From positions 10,619 to 74,618 of the forward strand of contig JBKOVB010000114.1 in NCBI GenBank assembly GCA_046723735.1: a stretch of 64,000 bases of DNA. Reading direction: 5' to 3'. The notes beneath the pieces are model-generated. The model was not told the DNA's origin, ran no database searches, and was given only the letters and a program-made list of their open reading frames with translations. Below are positions 50,974-59,440 of this stretch, piece after piece. This DNA is from RYN-111 sp046723735. GTDB taxonomy: Bacteria > Actinomycetota > Actinomycetes > Mycobacteriales > SCTD01. A program made the position numbers and the translations under genes. Numbering within the stretch: the first letter of the stretch is position 1; the number at the start of each line of letters is the position of its first letter.

Positions 50974-52086
50974 GTGCCCGTCGCCGTGCTGACCTGGGAA
51001 CGTCTGTCCCTCGACGACGTCGACTGGGCGCGCCTGGACGCGCTGCCCGACCGCGTGCTCTTCCAGACACGTGCATGGCTCGAGTTCCTGGCGGACACCC
51101 AGGGGGGCGAACCGGTCGTCGCGGTGCTGCGTGACGGCCAGGAGGAACGCGGCTGGTTCACCGGCCTCGTCACCTCGCGCCTGGGCATGCGTCTGCTCGG
51201 GGCGCCGCTGCCCGGCTGGACGACCCAGTACATGGGTTTCAACCTGCTGCCGGGCAGCTCGCGAGGCGAAGCGCTGGCGGGGCTGGCCCGGTTCGCCTTC
51301 GGCGACCTGCGGTGCGTCCATGCGGAGGTGTGCGACCGGTACGCCGGGCCGGCGGACCTCCAGCCGCTGGCGGGCCCCTGCGACGAAATCCTGACGTACT
51401 CCGTGGACCTCCGGCCGGAGGAGGACGAGATCCGCAGGCGCATGACGAGTGGCACGCGACAGAACATGCGCAAGGCGGAACGGGTCGGGCTCACGGTGGA
51501 GGATGCCGAGCCCGAGGGCTTCGCGGCCGAGTACTACGCGCAGCTCGAGGACGTCTTCGCCAAGCAGCGGCTCGTCCCGACGTACTCGCAGCAGCGGGTC
51601 GAGGCGCTCATCCGCCACGTCCACCCGACGGGCAACCTGCAGCTGATCCGGGTGCGGGCGGCGGACGGGACCTCGATCGCCACCGCGCTGGTCGCGGGTC
51701 TGGGTCCGGCTGCGTACTTCTGGGGCGGGGCGAGCTGGCGGCAGCACCAGCACCTGCGGCCCAACGAGCTGCTCTTCTGGCACGCCTTCACGACCTGGAA
51801 GGCTCGCGGCGCCGAGGAGTTCGACTTCGGCGGCGGCGGCGACTACAAGCGCAAGTACGGCGCGTGCGAGCTTGTCGTGCCGCACGCCCGGCTGTCGCGG
51901 TGGCGGGTGCTCGAGCACCTCCGTGACGCCGCCAAGCACGCGGTCAAGGTGCGGCAGCAGGCAGCAGGCGCGGTACGCCGGGCGGTCGGCCCGGGGGCTC
52001 CGGACGCGCCAAGGCGGCGCGACCGGGAGGTCACGCCGCCTTGGCGTCGTTCAGGTGCGGGGGAGGGTCAGCGACCGCCCTCGTAA
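50974..52086 (+). CDS. FemAB/GNAT-like acyl- or aminoacyl-transferase
   Basis: 370 residues (GTG 50974; GTG 50986 possible). The core has the BioF2/FemAB-like pattern: FQTRAWLEFLADTQGGEP, TSGTRQNMRKAERVGLTVED, AALRP-like HLRPNELLFWHAF and the end FDFGGGGDYKRKYGA. The family transfers acyl or aminoacyl groups to wall peptides, polysaccharides or lipids. It sits in the EPS locus with an ATP-grasp ligase, so an amide decoration of the polymer is plausible. The last ~25 residues are Arg/Pro-rich and encoded by a strong hairpin. Confidence 0.8.
   Translation: MPVAVLTWERLSLDDVDWARLDALPDRVLFQTRAWLEFLADTQGGEPVVAVLRDGQEERGWFTGLVTSRLGMRLLGAPLPGWTTQYMGFNLLPGSSRGEALAGLARFAFGDLRCVHAEVCDRYAGPADLQPLAGPCDEILTYSVDLRPEEDEIRRRMTSGTRQNMRKAERVGLTVEDAEPEGFAAEYYAQLEDVFAKQRLVPTYSQQRVEALIRHVHPTGNLQLIRVRAADGTSIATALVAGLGPAAYFWGGASWRQHQHLRPNELLFWHAFTTWKARGAEEFDFGGGGDYKRKYGACELVVPHARLSRWRVLEHLRDAAKHAVKVRQQAAGAVRRAVGPGAPDAPRRRDREVTPPWRRSGAGEGQRPPS
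52007..52046. terminator. Strong nested hairpin at the convergent FemAB-like / beta-helix junction
   Basis: Arms CGCCAAGGCGGCG and CGCCGCCTTGGCG are perfect, with an inner GACC/GGTC pair around GGGA. It can terminate transcription from both sides, but for the plus-strand gene it lies before the stop codon at 52084, inside the coding sequence. Confidence 0.65.
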
Positions 52087-53774
52087 GCACCGATGTCGAA
52101 CGTCGAACCCTGCGGACGACCCACGAGGTCGAGGTCGTACGAAGGAGCCTGCTGGCTCGTGCCCTTGTCGATCACCGGGCTCGTCGTCTTGACGTGGTAG
52201 TCGCCGCCCGAGTAGTTGACGAACTGCGGGTCTGCCGTCACGGTGCCGGTCGGGACGCCGCCGCCGCTGAGCGAGTAGGCGCCAGAGGCGTTGCCGTAGA
52301 GCAGGTTGTTGGCGTAGGTGTTCACGCCGACCCGGCCCATCTCACGGATGCCCCAGTAGCCGTTGTTGACCACGACGTTGTTCGTCACGACGGTGCCCGA
52401 GTCGATGCCCGGCGCGATGTCGTTGCCCTCCAGCGAGCCACCGATCACCATGCCGCCCTGCGTGTTGCGGAAGACGGTGTTGTTGGCGATGTACACGTGG
52501 TTCGCGTTGTGCCAGAGGTGGATGCCCCAGCCGCTCGTGTCGTAGACGAGGTTGTTGAGGATCCGACCGCCGTACGGGCCCTGGTAGTAGATGCCGTGGA
52601 TGAGACCGCAGCTGCTCACCGGAGCCTTGATGTTGTGGATGACGTTGCCGATCGAGTCGACGTTGGTCTCCGAGTAGTTCTGCAGCTCGATGCCGGCACC
52701 ACCGCGCGAGCAGTCCGGCGGAGCCATGTCGTGGATGTGGTTGCCCAGGAAGCGGTCGTTGGAGGCCGTCGACATGATGCCGCTGTACTTCGAGCCGGTG
52801 ATGTCGAAGTTCTGGATCACGACCCACTGGCCGGTGTTGGTCCAGGCGTTGGTGCTGCCCGGCGCGTAGATCTTCGCACCCCACTTGCTGTCGGAGACGA
52901 AGGTGATCGGAGCGCTCTGTGTGCCGCTGTTGACGGACTCGACGTACCCGTAGGTGCCGGGCCCGACATGCACGATGGTGCCGGCGGTGGCCACGCTGGC
53001 CGCCTTGCTGACCTGACGGAACGGCGCGCTGCTCGTGCCGGGGTTGCTGTCGCTGCCGGAAGCCGAGACGTACAGGTTCTTCGTCCCGACGAGCGGCCAC
53101 GGGTCGGTGCTCGTCGGCGCGCTCGGTGACGTGGTCGGGCTCGCGGAGGGCGACGGCGACGCGGTCGGGCTGGTGGTCGGGCTGGCCGTGGGGCTCGCCG
53201 TCGGGCTGCTCGTGGGCGTGCTGCTCCCCTTGCGGGCCACGACCTCGATGCCCTTCACCATCGCGTTGTTGACGCTGGCGCTGAAGCCCAGGTCGACGTT
53301 GCTGTCGCCGGACTTCACCGTGAAGGTCACGTCGTACGCCGTGTCGGCGCCGACCACCTTCACCAGGTCGAGGTTGGACACGACCGTGTTGCCCTCGGCC
53401 GTGGCGGAGAAGACGCGCTGGCCGGCCGTGGTCGCCCACGTCTCGGCCATCCGCAGCGTGACGTCGTAGAAGCCCGCGGCAGGGACCGGGATCTTGTAGC
53501 CGGACATGCCGTAGCGCTCGGTGGCGTAGGCCGTGGGGTTGTCCGTGTTGGCGATCGTGTGCGTGTTCGCCGCCGCGGCACCACCGATGAAGTACTGGTC
53601 GGCGATCCACGTCTGGCCGGACGGGTCGGTGTAGCCGGCACCGCCGGCGTTGATGTGGACGCTCCAGGGCGTCGTGGTGGCCGCGTTGGCCAGGGTCAAG
53701 GGGAGGGCGGCCGCTGCCGCCGCGAGAGCCACCGGGAGGGCGACCAGAGCGGTTTTCTTCTTGGTGCACCGCAT
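52068..53774 (-). CDS. Secreted malectin-domain plus right-handed beta-helix protein
   Basis: 568 residues. Signal peptide about 1-31 (ALVALPVALAAAAAALPLTLANA). Residues ~35-180 form a malectin-like sugar-binding domain (SVHINAGGAGYTDPSGQTWIADQYF). Residues ~184-226 are a Ser/Thr/Pro linker of SPTASPT-like repeats. Residues ~230-565 form a parallel beta-helix with NNTVFRNTQGG and NNVVVNNGYWG rungs, as in pectate lyases and EPS lyases or epimerases. It lies antisense within the EPS locus, so it may trim, cut or bind the polymer after export. Enzyme activity is not certain. Confidence 0.82.
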   Translation of the reverse strand: MRCTKKKTALVALPVALAAAAAALPLTLANAATTTPWSVHINAGGAGYTDPSGQTWIADQYFIGGAAAANTHTIANTDNPTAYATERYGMSGYKIPVPAAGFYDVTLRMAETWATTAGQRVFSATAEGNTVVSNLDLVKVVGADTAYDVTFTVKSGDSNVDLGFSASVNNAMVKGIEVVARKGSSTPTSSPTASPTASPTTSPTASPSPSASPTTSPSAPTSTDPWPLVGTKNLYVSASGSDSNPGTSSAPFRQVSKAASVATAGTIVHVGPGTYGYVESVNSGTQSAPITFVSDSKWGAKIYAPGSTNAWTNTGQWVVIQNFDITGSKYSGIMSTASNDRFLGNHIHDMAPPDCSRGGAGIELQNYSETNVDSIGNVIHNIKAPVSSCGLIHGIYYQGPYGGRILNNLVYDTSGWGIHLWHNANHVYIANNTVFRNTQGGMVIGGSLEGNDIAPGIDSGTVVTNNVVVNNGYWGIREMGRVGVNTYANNLLYGNASGAYSLSGGGVPTGTVTADPQFVNYSGGDYHVKTTSPVIDKGTSQQAPSYDLDLVGRPQGSTFDIGAYEGGR

Positions 53775-53843
53775 GGCGAAGCTGTCTCCTGAGGGGGGTC
53801 GGAGCTATGACCCCCTGTGCTTCGACCAGGTCCCGGAAGCGCT

Positions 53844-53857
53844 TGACTACGTATCAG
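53844..53857 (-). promoter_or_regulatory. CTGATACGT motif, copy 2 (beta-helix gene promoter)
   Basis: Read on the minus strand it is CTGATACGTAGTCA, about 75 bases before the beta-helix ATG. TGTGAC and TAGTCA could form a -35/-10 pair with 17-base spacing, placing the motif within the promoter. Confidence 0.5.
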
Positions 53858-53945
53858 GAGTGGCACGTCACACTGCGTTGTCAGGTCGCCCCGGCGCATG
53901 CGCGTTCGTCCCAAATACAGTTGCGCGCAAGGGGATGAAGCGGCC

Positions 53946-55184
53946 TCAGCCGTCAACGGCGCTTGCGCGCTTCGTCCCCTCTGCGACGTCGGCGGCCGTT
54001 GCCGGTCGAGTCCGACGTAGCAGGACGTAGCCGACGACGGCGGCCAGCCCCTCGGCGGCGAGCAGGACGACCGGCATCACCCAGGAGCGCGCCACAGCGA
54101 GCCCCGTCACGGCCGCGCCGATCACCAGGACGGGTGCAAGCATGTTCACGACGATGCGCTGCTTGTCCCGGTACCCGACGATGAGGCCGATCTCGACCAC
54201 GTACTTGGGCCCCCACACCGCGAGCAGCAGGGCACCGAGCGCGGCGTATCCGGCTGCCCCCGTGTAGCTGGGACCGACCAGCGGCGCGAGCACCGGTTGC
54301 CACAGCAGCACCCCTGCACCCACGCCGAGGAGGCCGGGCAGCGACGCGCCGAGCACGACCCGCCCCGACATGGGACGGGCCCGGGCGAGCAACGGGGGGA
54401 GGGCGTTCTGCAGGAGCAGCCACAACGCGTTCGCGGCGGCGGCGGCGGCCCGCATGCCGAGGGCGAACGCACCCGCCGCCTGCGTGCTGCCGGTGCTGGT
54501 CATCGTCGCGAGCGCAAGAGGTACGGCGACCTGTCCCCCGACCCCGGCTGCCCCGAACAGCAGAGAGGTCTGCAGGTGACCTTTCCAGGCGCGCCAGGAA
54601 GCCACCCAGCGAGGAACTCCGCTCGTCCGGCTCAGGACCAGCATCGCCACCGCCGCGCCCGCGAGCGGCGAGAGCCCGAAGGCGAGCGCGTAGACCACGG
54701 GCTCGGACGGCGGGACGACCACCCACACCGTGAGGCAGCACAGGACGACGGCCCAGTTCGCCGCGCCGAGCTGCACGAGCTGCCCCCGTGCGCGCAGCCA
54801 CCAGTCGGGGAACACGGCGTACGCGACGAGGTAGGGGCTCATCGCCAGCAGGAGCCTGCCGTTCTGGGTCGAGCCGGCTCCGGTGACCAGGAGCAGCAGG
54901 ACCAGCACGGCGCTCACCGCGACCGCGAGTGCGAGGTACAGGCTGAAGATCTCGCTGCCCAGCCGGCGCTGCTCGGAGCCGGCGCTCGCTGCGAGGGTCC
55001 TGATCGAGTAGCCGGCCTGTCCGAGGTCGACAGCCCACCAGGCGTAGCCGATCCAGCTCAGGGCTACCGCGAAGTACGCGAACGAGGAGGCGCCGAGCTT
55101 GCGCGCGACGAGGACGACGGCCAGGAAGGCGACGAGCTTGGGCAGCCAGTCGGAGACCACCGTCAGCAGCAAGGTCCGGCGCAA
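53946..55184 (-). CDS. Wzx-like polysaccharide flippase
   Basis: 412 residues from TTG 55184, chosen for the GAGG five bases upstream and no better in-frame start. About twelve helices; the opening DWLPKLVAFLAVVLVARKLGASSFAYFAVALSWIGYAWWAVDLG is typical of the MOP/Wzx family. It would flip the undecaprenyl-linked repeat unit to the outer face for the Wzy polymerase. Divergent from the ATP-grasp gene across a gap with the third CTGATACGT motif. Confidence 0.85.
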   Translation of the reverse strand: MRRTLLLTVVSDWLPKLVAFLAVVLVARKLGASSFAYFAVALSWIGYAWWAVDLGQAGYSIRTLAASAGSEQRRLGSEIFSLYLALAVAVSAVLVLLLLVTGAGSTQNGRLLLAMSPYLVAYAVFPDWWLRARGQLVQLGAANWAVVLCCLTVWVVVPPSEPVVYALAFGLSPLAGAAVAMLVLSRTSGVPRWVASWRAWKGHLQTSLLFGAAGVGGQVAVPLALATMTSTGSTQAAGAFALGMRAAAAAANALWLLLQNALPPLLARARPMSGRVVLGASLPGLLGVGAGVLLWQPVLAPLVGPSYTGAAGYAALGALLLAVWGPKYVVEIGLIVGYRDKQRIVVNMLAPVLVIGAAVTGLAVARSWVMPVVLLAAEGLAAVVGYVLLRRTRPATAADVAEGTKRASAVDG

Positions 55185-55239
55185 CGGTTCCTCAGCTCCC
55201 TCGGGGGCGTCGTACGAAGAGGAATCCGGGTCGCGTCGC

Positions 55240-55249
55240 CTGATACGTC
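55240..55249 (+). promoter_or_regulatory. CTGATACGT motif, copy 3 (flippase / ATP-grasp divergent gap)
   Basis: CTGATACGTC lies 56 bases before the flippase start and 86 before the ATP-grasp start. Same 9-mer as the copies at 43441 and 53849. Confidence 0.5.
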
Positions 55250-55334
55250 CCCGGCTGAGCCATGTGTATCTATAGCGCGACCAGGTGCTCTGCAGGTAAG
55301 CACGGCCCTGTTGCGCGGCCGGGAGAGGGGCGAG

Positions 55335-56519
55335 GTGAGCAGCGCTCCTGCCCTCCGGCGCCAACGGAGCAGGCCCGCGGAGCGGGTGCAACGTGCCCTG
55401 CTGCTCGGCGACAGCATGGACATGGCCCATGCGCTCTGGGCCGCCGGTGCGCTGACGACGGTCATCGGGGGCAAGCATGCCCCCGCCCGCTACTCCAGGC
55501 ACGGTTTTGCCTGGCTTCCTGACCCGCGGCCCCGCGACGAGGACCTTGTCCGGATGCTTCGTGAGCTGGGGTCCACGACCAGCCCGCCCGCCCTGTTCTA
55601 CGAGACCGACCGCGACCTGCTGTTCGTGTCCCGCAACCGCGAGGCGCTGGGCGTCGGCCTCGCCATGCTGCTGCCACCTCCGGGTCTCGTGGAGCAGCTG
55701 GTCTCCAAGGGCGCCTTCGCCGCGCTTTCCCGACAGCTCGACCTCCCGGTCCCGCAGAGCTGGAGCGTGAACACGACGGAGTCGGACCCTCTGCCCGAGG
55801 GGCCCTACCCGTTGCTCGTGAAGCCGATGGTGCGTGACACGCGGTGGGACCTGGTGGCCCGTGGCAAGGCCGTCGTCGTCCAGCGGCCGAAGGAACTTGC
55901 CCGGCTCATCGAGTCCCTCGCCGAGACCCACGCCGAGGTCGTCGTGCAGGCCTACGTTCCGGGCGAGGAGACCAGGGTCGAGAGCTACCACGTGTACGTC
56001 GACAGCGACGGCGAGGTCGCGGCGGAGTTCACCGGGTGCAAGATCCGGACGCTCCCGCTCGCGAACGGCTATTCCACCGCGCTGGTGACGACCTGCGAGA
56101 CCGATGTCCGCGACGTCGGACGCTCCGTCGTAGACGCGCTCGGGCTCGTGGGGGTTGCCAAGCTCGACTTCAAGCGCGACCCGCAGGGCAGGCTCTGGCT
56201 GCTGGAGGTGAACCCCCGCTTCAACCTATGGCACCACCTGGGCGCCGCGGCGGGTGTGAACATCCCGGCCTTCGTCCTGGCGGACCTGGCGCGCTCCGAG
56301 CGACCCGCTGCTGCCGTGGCCCGACCGGGTGTGTCGTGGTGCAACGTCCCCCGCGACCTCGTGGCCGCCCGGGCCAGCGGACTCGGGGTCGTCGAGTGGT
56401 GGCGCTGGGCGCGCACGTGCGAAGCGGTCACCGGGCTCGAGCTGACCGATCCGCTGCCCTTCTTCCTCGGCAAGCTGCTGCCATGGGGTGCCGCGCACCT
56501 CCACTGGTCGGGGTTCTGA
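55335..56519 (+). CDS. ATP-grasp ligase
   Basis: 394 residues from GTG 55335 (GAGAGGGG upstream). An N-terminal domain with ALLLGDSMDMAHALWAAG, then the ATP-grasp core: YPLLVKPMVRDTRWD (ATP Lys), AEVVVQAYVPGEETRVESYHVYVD, and the Mg-binding end KLDFKRDPQGRLWLLEVNPRFNLWHHLGA. ATP-grasp enzymes join a carboxylate, activated as acyl-phosphate, to an amine or thiol. In an EPS locus this suggests adding an amino acid or similar group. The substrate is unknown. Coupled to the phosphoesterase two bases after its stop. Confidence 0.87.
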   Translation: MSSAPALRRQRSRPAERVQRALLLGDSMDMAHALWAAGALTTVIGGKHAPARYSRHGFAWLPDPRPRDEDLVRMLRELGSTTSPPALFYETDRDLLFVSRNREALGVGLAMLLPPPGLVEQLVSKGAFAALSRQLDLPVPQSWSVNTTESDPLPEGPYPLLVKPMVRDTRWDLVARGKAVVVQRPKELARLIESLAETHAEVVVQAYVPGEETRVESYHVYVDSDGEVAAEFTGCKIRTLPLANGYSTALVTTCETDVRDVGRSVVDALGLVGVAKLDFKRDPQGRLWLLEVNPRFNLWHHLGAAAGVNIPAFVLADLARSERPAAAVARPGVSWCNVPRDLVAARASGLGVVEWWRWARTCEAVTGLELTDPLPFFLGKLLPWGAAHLHWSGF

Positions 56520-56521
56520 CC

Positions 56522-57325
56522 ATGCGCTACGCCGTCCTGTCCGACGTCCACGCCAACCTGACCGCGCTCACCGCCGTTCTCGAGGCGCTCGACGACGTGG
56601 ACGCCTACCTGTGCACGGGGGACCTCGTCGGGTACGGCCCGAGCCCCAACGAGTGCGTCGAGCTCCTGGCGGCCATCGGGGCGGTCTGCGTGGCCGGCAA
56701 CCATGACCTCATCGCGGTGGGCGCGCTGGACGAGACGCAATCGGGTCTGCTGGCGCGGCAGACCCTCGCCTGGACGCGCCGCGTCATGACCCCTGCCGCC
56801 AGGGCCTACTTGCAGGCGCTGCCCCGGACGACCACCGTGGCCGAGCTGCTGCTGGCTCACGGCTCCCCGGAGGACCCTGAGGAGTACGTCCTCCGGCCGG
56901 AGCGGGCCGTCGAGATCCTCGCGAAGGTCGAGGACCCGCAGGTGACCACGGTCCTGCTGGGGCACACCCACCATCAGTGGGTCGTCGGGGCGGCGGAAGG
57001 CGTGCTGCTGCACCGGCGCACGGGCCGGGTCGACCTGGTGCAGGGCCAGCGGTACCTCCTCAACGCGGGCAGTGTCGGGCAGTCACGGGACGGCGACGCG
57101 CTGGCCCGCTTCCTGGTGCTGGACACGACGGAGCGCACGGCCGAGATGAAGGCGGTCGAGTACGACGTGCGCGCCTCCAGCGCGGCGCTGCGCGCGGCGG
57201 GACTCCCCGTGCGTGCTCTGCACGCCACCGACCACTCGCCGCGCGAGCTCGCTCTCGGCGCCCGGCGCCGGCTCCGGCGGGCGACCGAGCGCTGGACCGG
57301 GCGCCCCCTGCGGCCTCGCGTCTGA
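56522..57325 (+). CDS. Calcineurin-like metallophosphoesterase
   Basis: 267 residues. Metal-binding motifs in order: MRYAVLSDVHANLTAL, CTGDLVGYGPSPNE, VAGNHDLIA, LLAHGSPEDP and LLGHTHHQW. The end of the domain has NAGSVGQSRDG. This is the YfcE/MJ0936 branch that cleaves phosphodiesters or phosphomonoesters. The tail (residues ~215-267) is basic. Translationally linked to the ATP-grasp gene. Its substrate may be a nucleotide or lipid-phosphate by-product of EPS assembly, but that is inference. Confidence 0.92.
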   Translation: MRYAVLSDVHANLTALTAVLEALDDVDAYLCTGDLVGYGPSPNECVELLAAIGAVCVAGNHDLIAVGALDETQSGLLARQTLAWTRRVMTPAARAYLQALPRTTTVAELLLAHGSPEDPEEYVLRPERAVEILAKVEDPQVTTVLLGHTHHQWVVGAAEGVLLHRRTGRVDLVQGQRYLLNAGSVGQSRDGDALARFLVLDTTERTAEMKAVEYDVRASSAALRAAGLPVRALHATDHSPRELALGARRRLRRATERWTGRPLRPRV

Positions 57326-57366
57326 GCCAACCGCCAGGGCAGTCCCACTGGGTGGAACCACAGCGC

Positions 57367-57396
57367 TTACCGCCGGTAACAGGTGCTCGCTACCCT
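57367..57396 (+). promoter_or_regulatory. Promoter of the GT4 cassette with a dyad over the -35
   Basis: TACCCT at 57391-57396 is a good -10. The perfect dyad TTACC-GCC-GGTAA (57367-57379) covers the -35 position (TTACCG, 18-base spacer), suggesting repression or activation at this site. Confidence 0.5.
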
Positions 57397-57434
57397 GTGT
57401 GCTCCTTTTGTGTCCCCGATCGACAGGAGCGCCG

Positions 57435-58712
57435 GTGCCGGACTCCCCGGTGGCTGCCGACGGCGGCCGCCCCCTTCGCATCGCGCTCCTGTCCTATCGG
57501 AGCAAGCCGCACTGCGGCGGTCAGGGCGTCTACGTCCGGCACCTGTCCCGGGAGCTCGTCGGGCTCGGGCACGAGGTCGAGGTGCTGAGCGGGCCGCCGT
57601 ACCCGTTGCTCGACCCCGGCGTCGACCTGACGCCCTTGCCGAGCCTCGACCTCTACCGCGACCCGGACCCGTTCCGGGTGCCGTGGCCGCGCGAGTTCAA
57701 GACGCTGATCGACGTCCTCGAGTTCGGGATCATGTGCACGGCGGGCTTCCCGGAGCCGCTGACCTTCAGCCTCCGGGCCCACCGCGCGCTGCGCGACCGC
57801 GCCGTGAAGCCGGACATCATCCACGACAACCAGACGCTCGGTTACGGGATGCTGCTCATGCAGCGCGACGGCCTGCCGGTGATCGCGAACGTGCACCACC
57901 CGATCACCGTGGACAAGAGGCTCGACCTGGCCGCGTCACCGCTGCGCAAGAAGTTCTCCAAGTGGCGCTGGTACGGCTTCCTGGGGATGCAGGGCCGGGT
58001 CGTACGCCGGATGCCGACCCTCATGACCGTCAGCGAGAACTCCTTCGACGACATCGTCAGCGACTTCGGCGTCGACCCGGAGCTCATGCGCGTCATCCCC
58101 GTCGGGGTGGAGCACGACGTGTTCGTGCCGCCGACGCTGCCGCGCGTGCCGGGCAGGATCGTCGCGACGGCCAGCGCCGACCACCCGCTGAAAGGCATCG
58201 TCCCGCTGCTCGAGGCCGTCGCGAAGCTGCGCACCGAGCGCGACGTGGAGCTCGTCGTCGTCGGCAAGGCGCAGTCCGACGGCGCCGCGGCCCGCACCGT
58301 GGAGCGGCTGGGCCTGAAGGACACCGTGCGGTTCGTCTCCGGCCTGTCGGAGGACGAGCTCGTCGCGACCTTCGGGTCGGCGCAGGTCGGCGTCGTGCCC
58401 AGCCTCTACGAAGGGTTCAGCCTGCCCGCCATCGAGCTCATGTCGTGCGCCACGCCGCTCGTGTGCACCACGGCCGGCGCGCTGCCCGAGGTCGTCGGCG
58501 ACGCCGCCCTGCAGGTGCCCCCTGGCGACCCGGAGGCGCTCGCCGCCACGATCAAGCGGGTCCTCGACGACGAGGACCTCGCCGCCGACCTCGGCGCCCG
58601 GGGGCGGGACCGGGTCATGACCCGCTACACCTGGCGCTCCGTCGCCGAGCAGACCGTCGCCTGGTACCGCGACCACCTCGCCGCCACCAAGGGGGAGGCC
58701 CTGCCGTGCTGA
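57435..58712 (+). CDS. GT4-family glycosyltransferase
   Basis: 425 residues from GTG 57435, six bases after an AGGAG. N-domain RIALLSYRSKPHCGGQGVYVRHLSRELVGLGHEVEVL; C-domain with SADHPLKGIVPLLEAVAKL and the donor site YEGFSLPAIELMSCATPLVCTTAGALPEVV. First gene of a tightly overlapping cassette with two methyltransferases and a six-hairpin protein. The acceptor is unknown; the Q-G-V-Y-V-R-H-L motif is typical of a conserved actinobacterial GT4 group. Confidence 0.92.
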   Translation: MPDSPVAADGGRPLRIALLSYRSKPHCGGQGVYVRHLSRELVGLGHEVEVLSGPPYPLLDPGVDLTPLPSLDLYRDPDPFRVPWPREFKTLIDVLEFGIMCTAGFPEPLTFSLRAHRALRDRAVKPDIIHDNQTLGYGMLLMQRDGLPVIANVHHPITVDKRLDLAASPLRKKFSKWRWYGFLGMQGRVVRRMPTLMTVSENSFDDIVSDFGVDPELMRVIPVGVEHDVFVPPTLPRVPGRIVATASADHPLKGIVPLLEAVAKLRTERDVELVVVGKAQSDGAAARTVERLGLKDTVRFVSGLSEDELVATFGSAQVGVVPSLYEGFSLPAIELMSCATPLVCTTAGALPEVVGDAALQVPPGDPEALAATIKRVLDDEDLAADLGARGRDRVMTRYTWRSVAEQTVAWYRDHLAATKGEALPC

Positions 58713-59440
58713 CCGTCGACTTCGAGCAGTTCCCCGTGGGCCCGGGAGACCGGGTCCTCGACATGGGGTGCGGCGGCGGGCGGCACGCGTTCGCGCTGTA
58801 CCGGCGCGGCGCGCATGTCGTGGCCCTCGACTACAGCCACGACGACCTCGTCGAGGTCCGCACCATGTTCGGCGCCATGGCCGACGAGGGCGAGGTGCCC
58901 CAGCACGCGCAGGCCCAGGCGGTCCGCGGCACGGCGTACGCGCTGCCGTTCGCCGACGAGACGTTCGACCGCGTCGTGGCCGCCGAGGTGCTGGAGCACC
59001 TGCCCGCGGACACCGACGCCATTGCCGAGCTGTTCCGGGTGCTCAAGCCGGGTGGCCTGATCGCTGTCACGGTGCCACGCTGGCTGCCCGAGCAGGTCTG
59101 CTGGGCGCTCTCTGACGCCTACCACAACGTCGAGGGTGGCCACGTCCGCATCTACAAGGGCACCGAGCTCGTGCGACGGCTCGAGGACACCGGGCTGGTC
59201 TTCGAGGGGCGGCACCACGCGCACGGGCTGCACTCGCCGTACTGGTGGCTGAAGTGCGCGGTCGGGGTGTCGAACGACGGCAACCCCCTCGTGAAGGCCT
59301 ACCACCGGCTGCTGGTCTGGGACATGGTCAAGCAGCCGCTCCTGACCCGGGTCGCGGAGCGGGTCCTGCAGCCGCTGGTCGGCAAGTCGCTCGTCGTCTA
59401 CCTGCGCAAGCCCGAGAGGACCGCCCGTGCGGCGGCCTGA
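58706..59440 (+). CDS. Class I SAM-dependent methyltransferase
   Basis: 244 residues; GTG 58706 overlaps the GT4 end by 7 bases and has GGGGGAGG upstream. Motif I VLDMGCGGGRHAFALYRRGAHVVALDYS, motif II-like YALPFADETFDRVVAAEVLEHLPADTDAI, then VLKPGGLIAVTVPRWLPEQVCW. The HVRIYKGTELVRRLEDTGL region is typical of glycan or lipid O-methyltransferases. Probably modifies the product of the adjacent GT4. Confidence 0.9.
   Translation: MLTVDFEQFPVGPGDRVLDMGCGGGRHAFALYRRGAHVVALDYSHDDLVEVRTMFGAMADEGEVPQHAQAQAVRGTAYALPFADETFDRVVAAEVLEHLPADTDAIAELFRVLKPGGLIAVTVPRWLPEQVCWALSDAYHNVEGGHVRIYKGTELVRRLEDTGLVFEGRHHAHGLHSPYWWLKCAVGVSNDGNPLVKAYHRLLVWDMVKQPLLTRVAERVLQPLVGKSLVVYLRKPERTARAAA

Noticed and set aside
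53160..53225. Tandem repeat that might be a mobile or phase-variable element
   Set aside because: It is the imperfect Ser/Pro/Thr linker of the beta-helix protein, in frame and without unit identity high enough for slippage.
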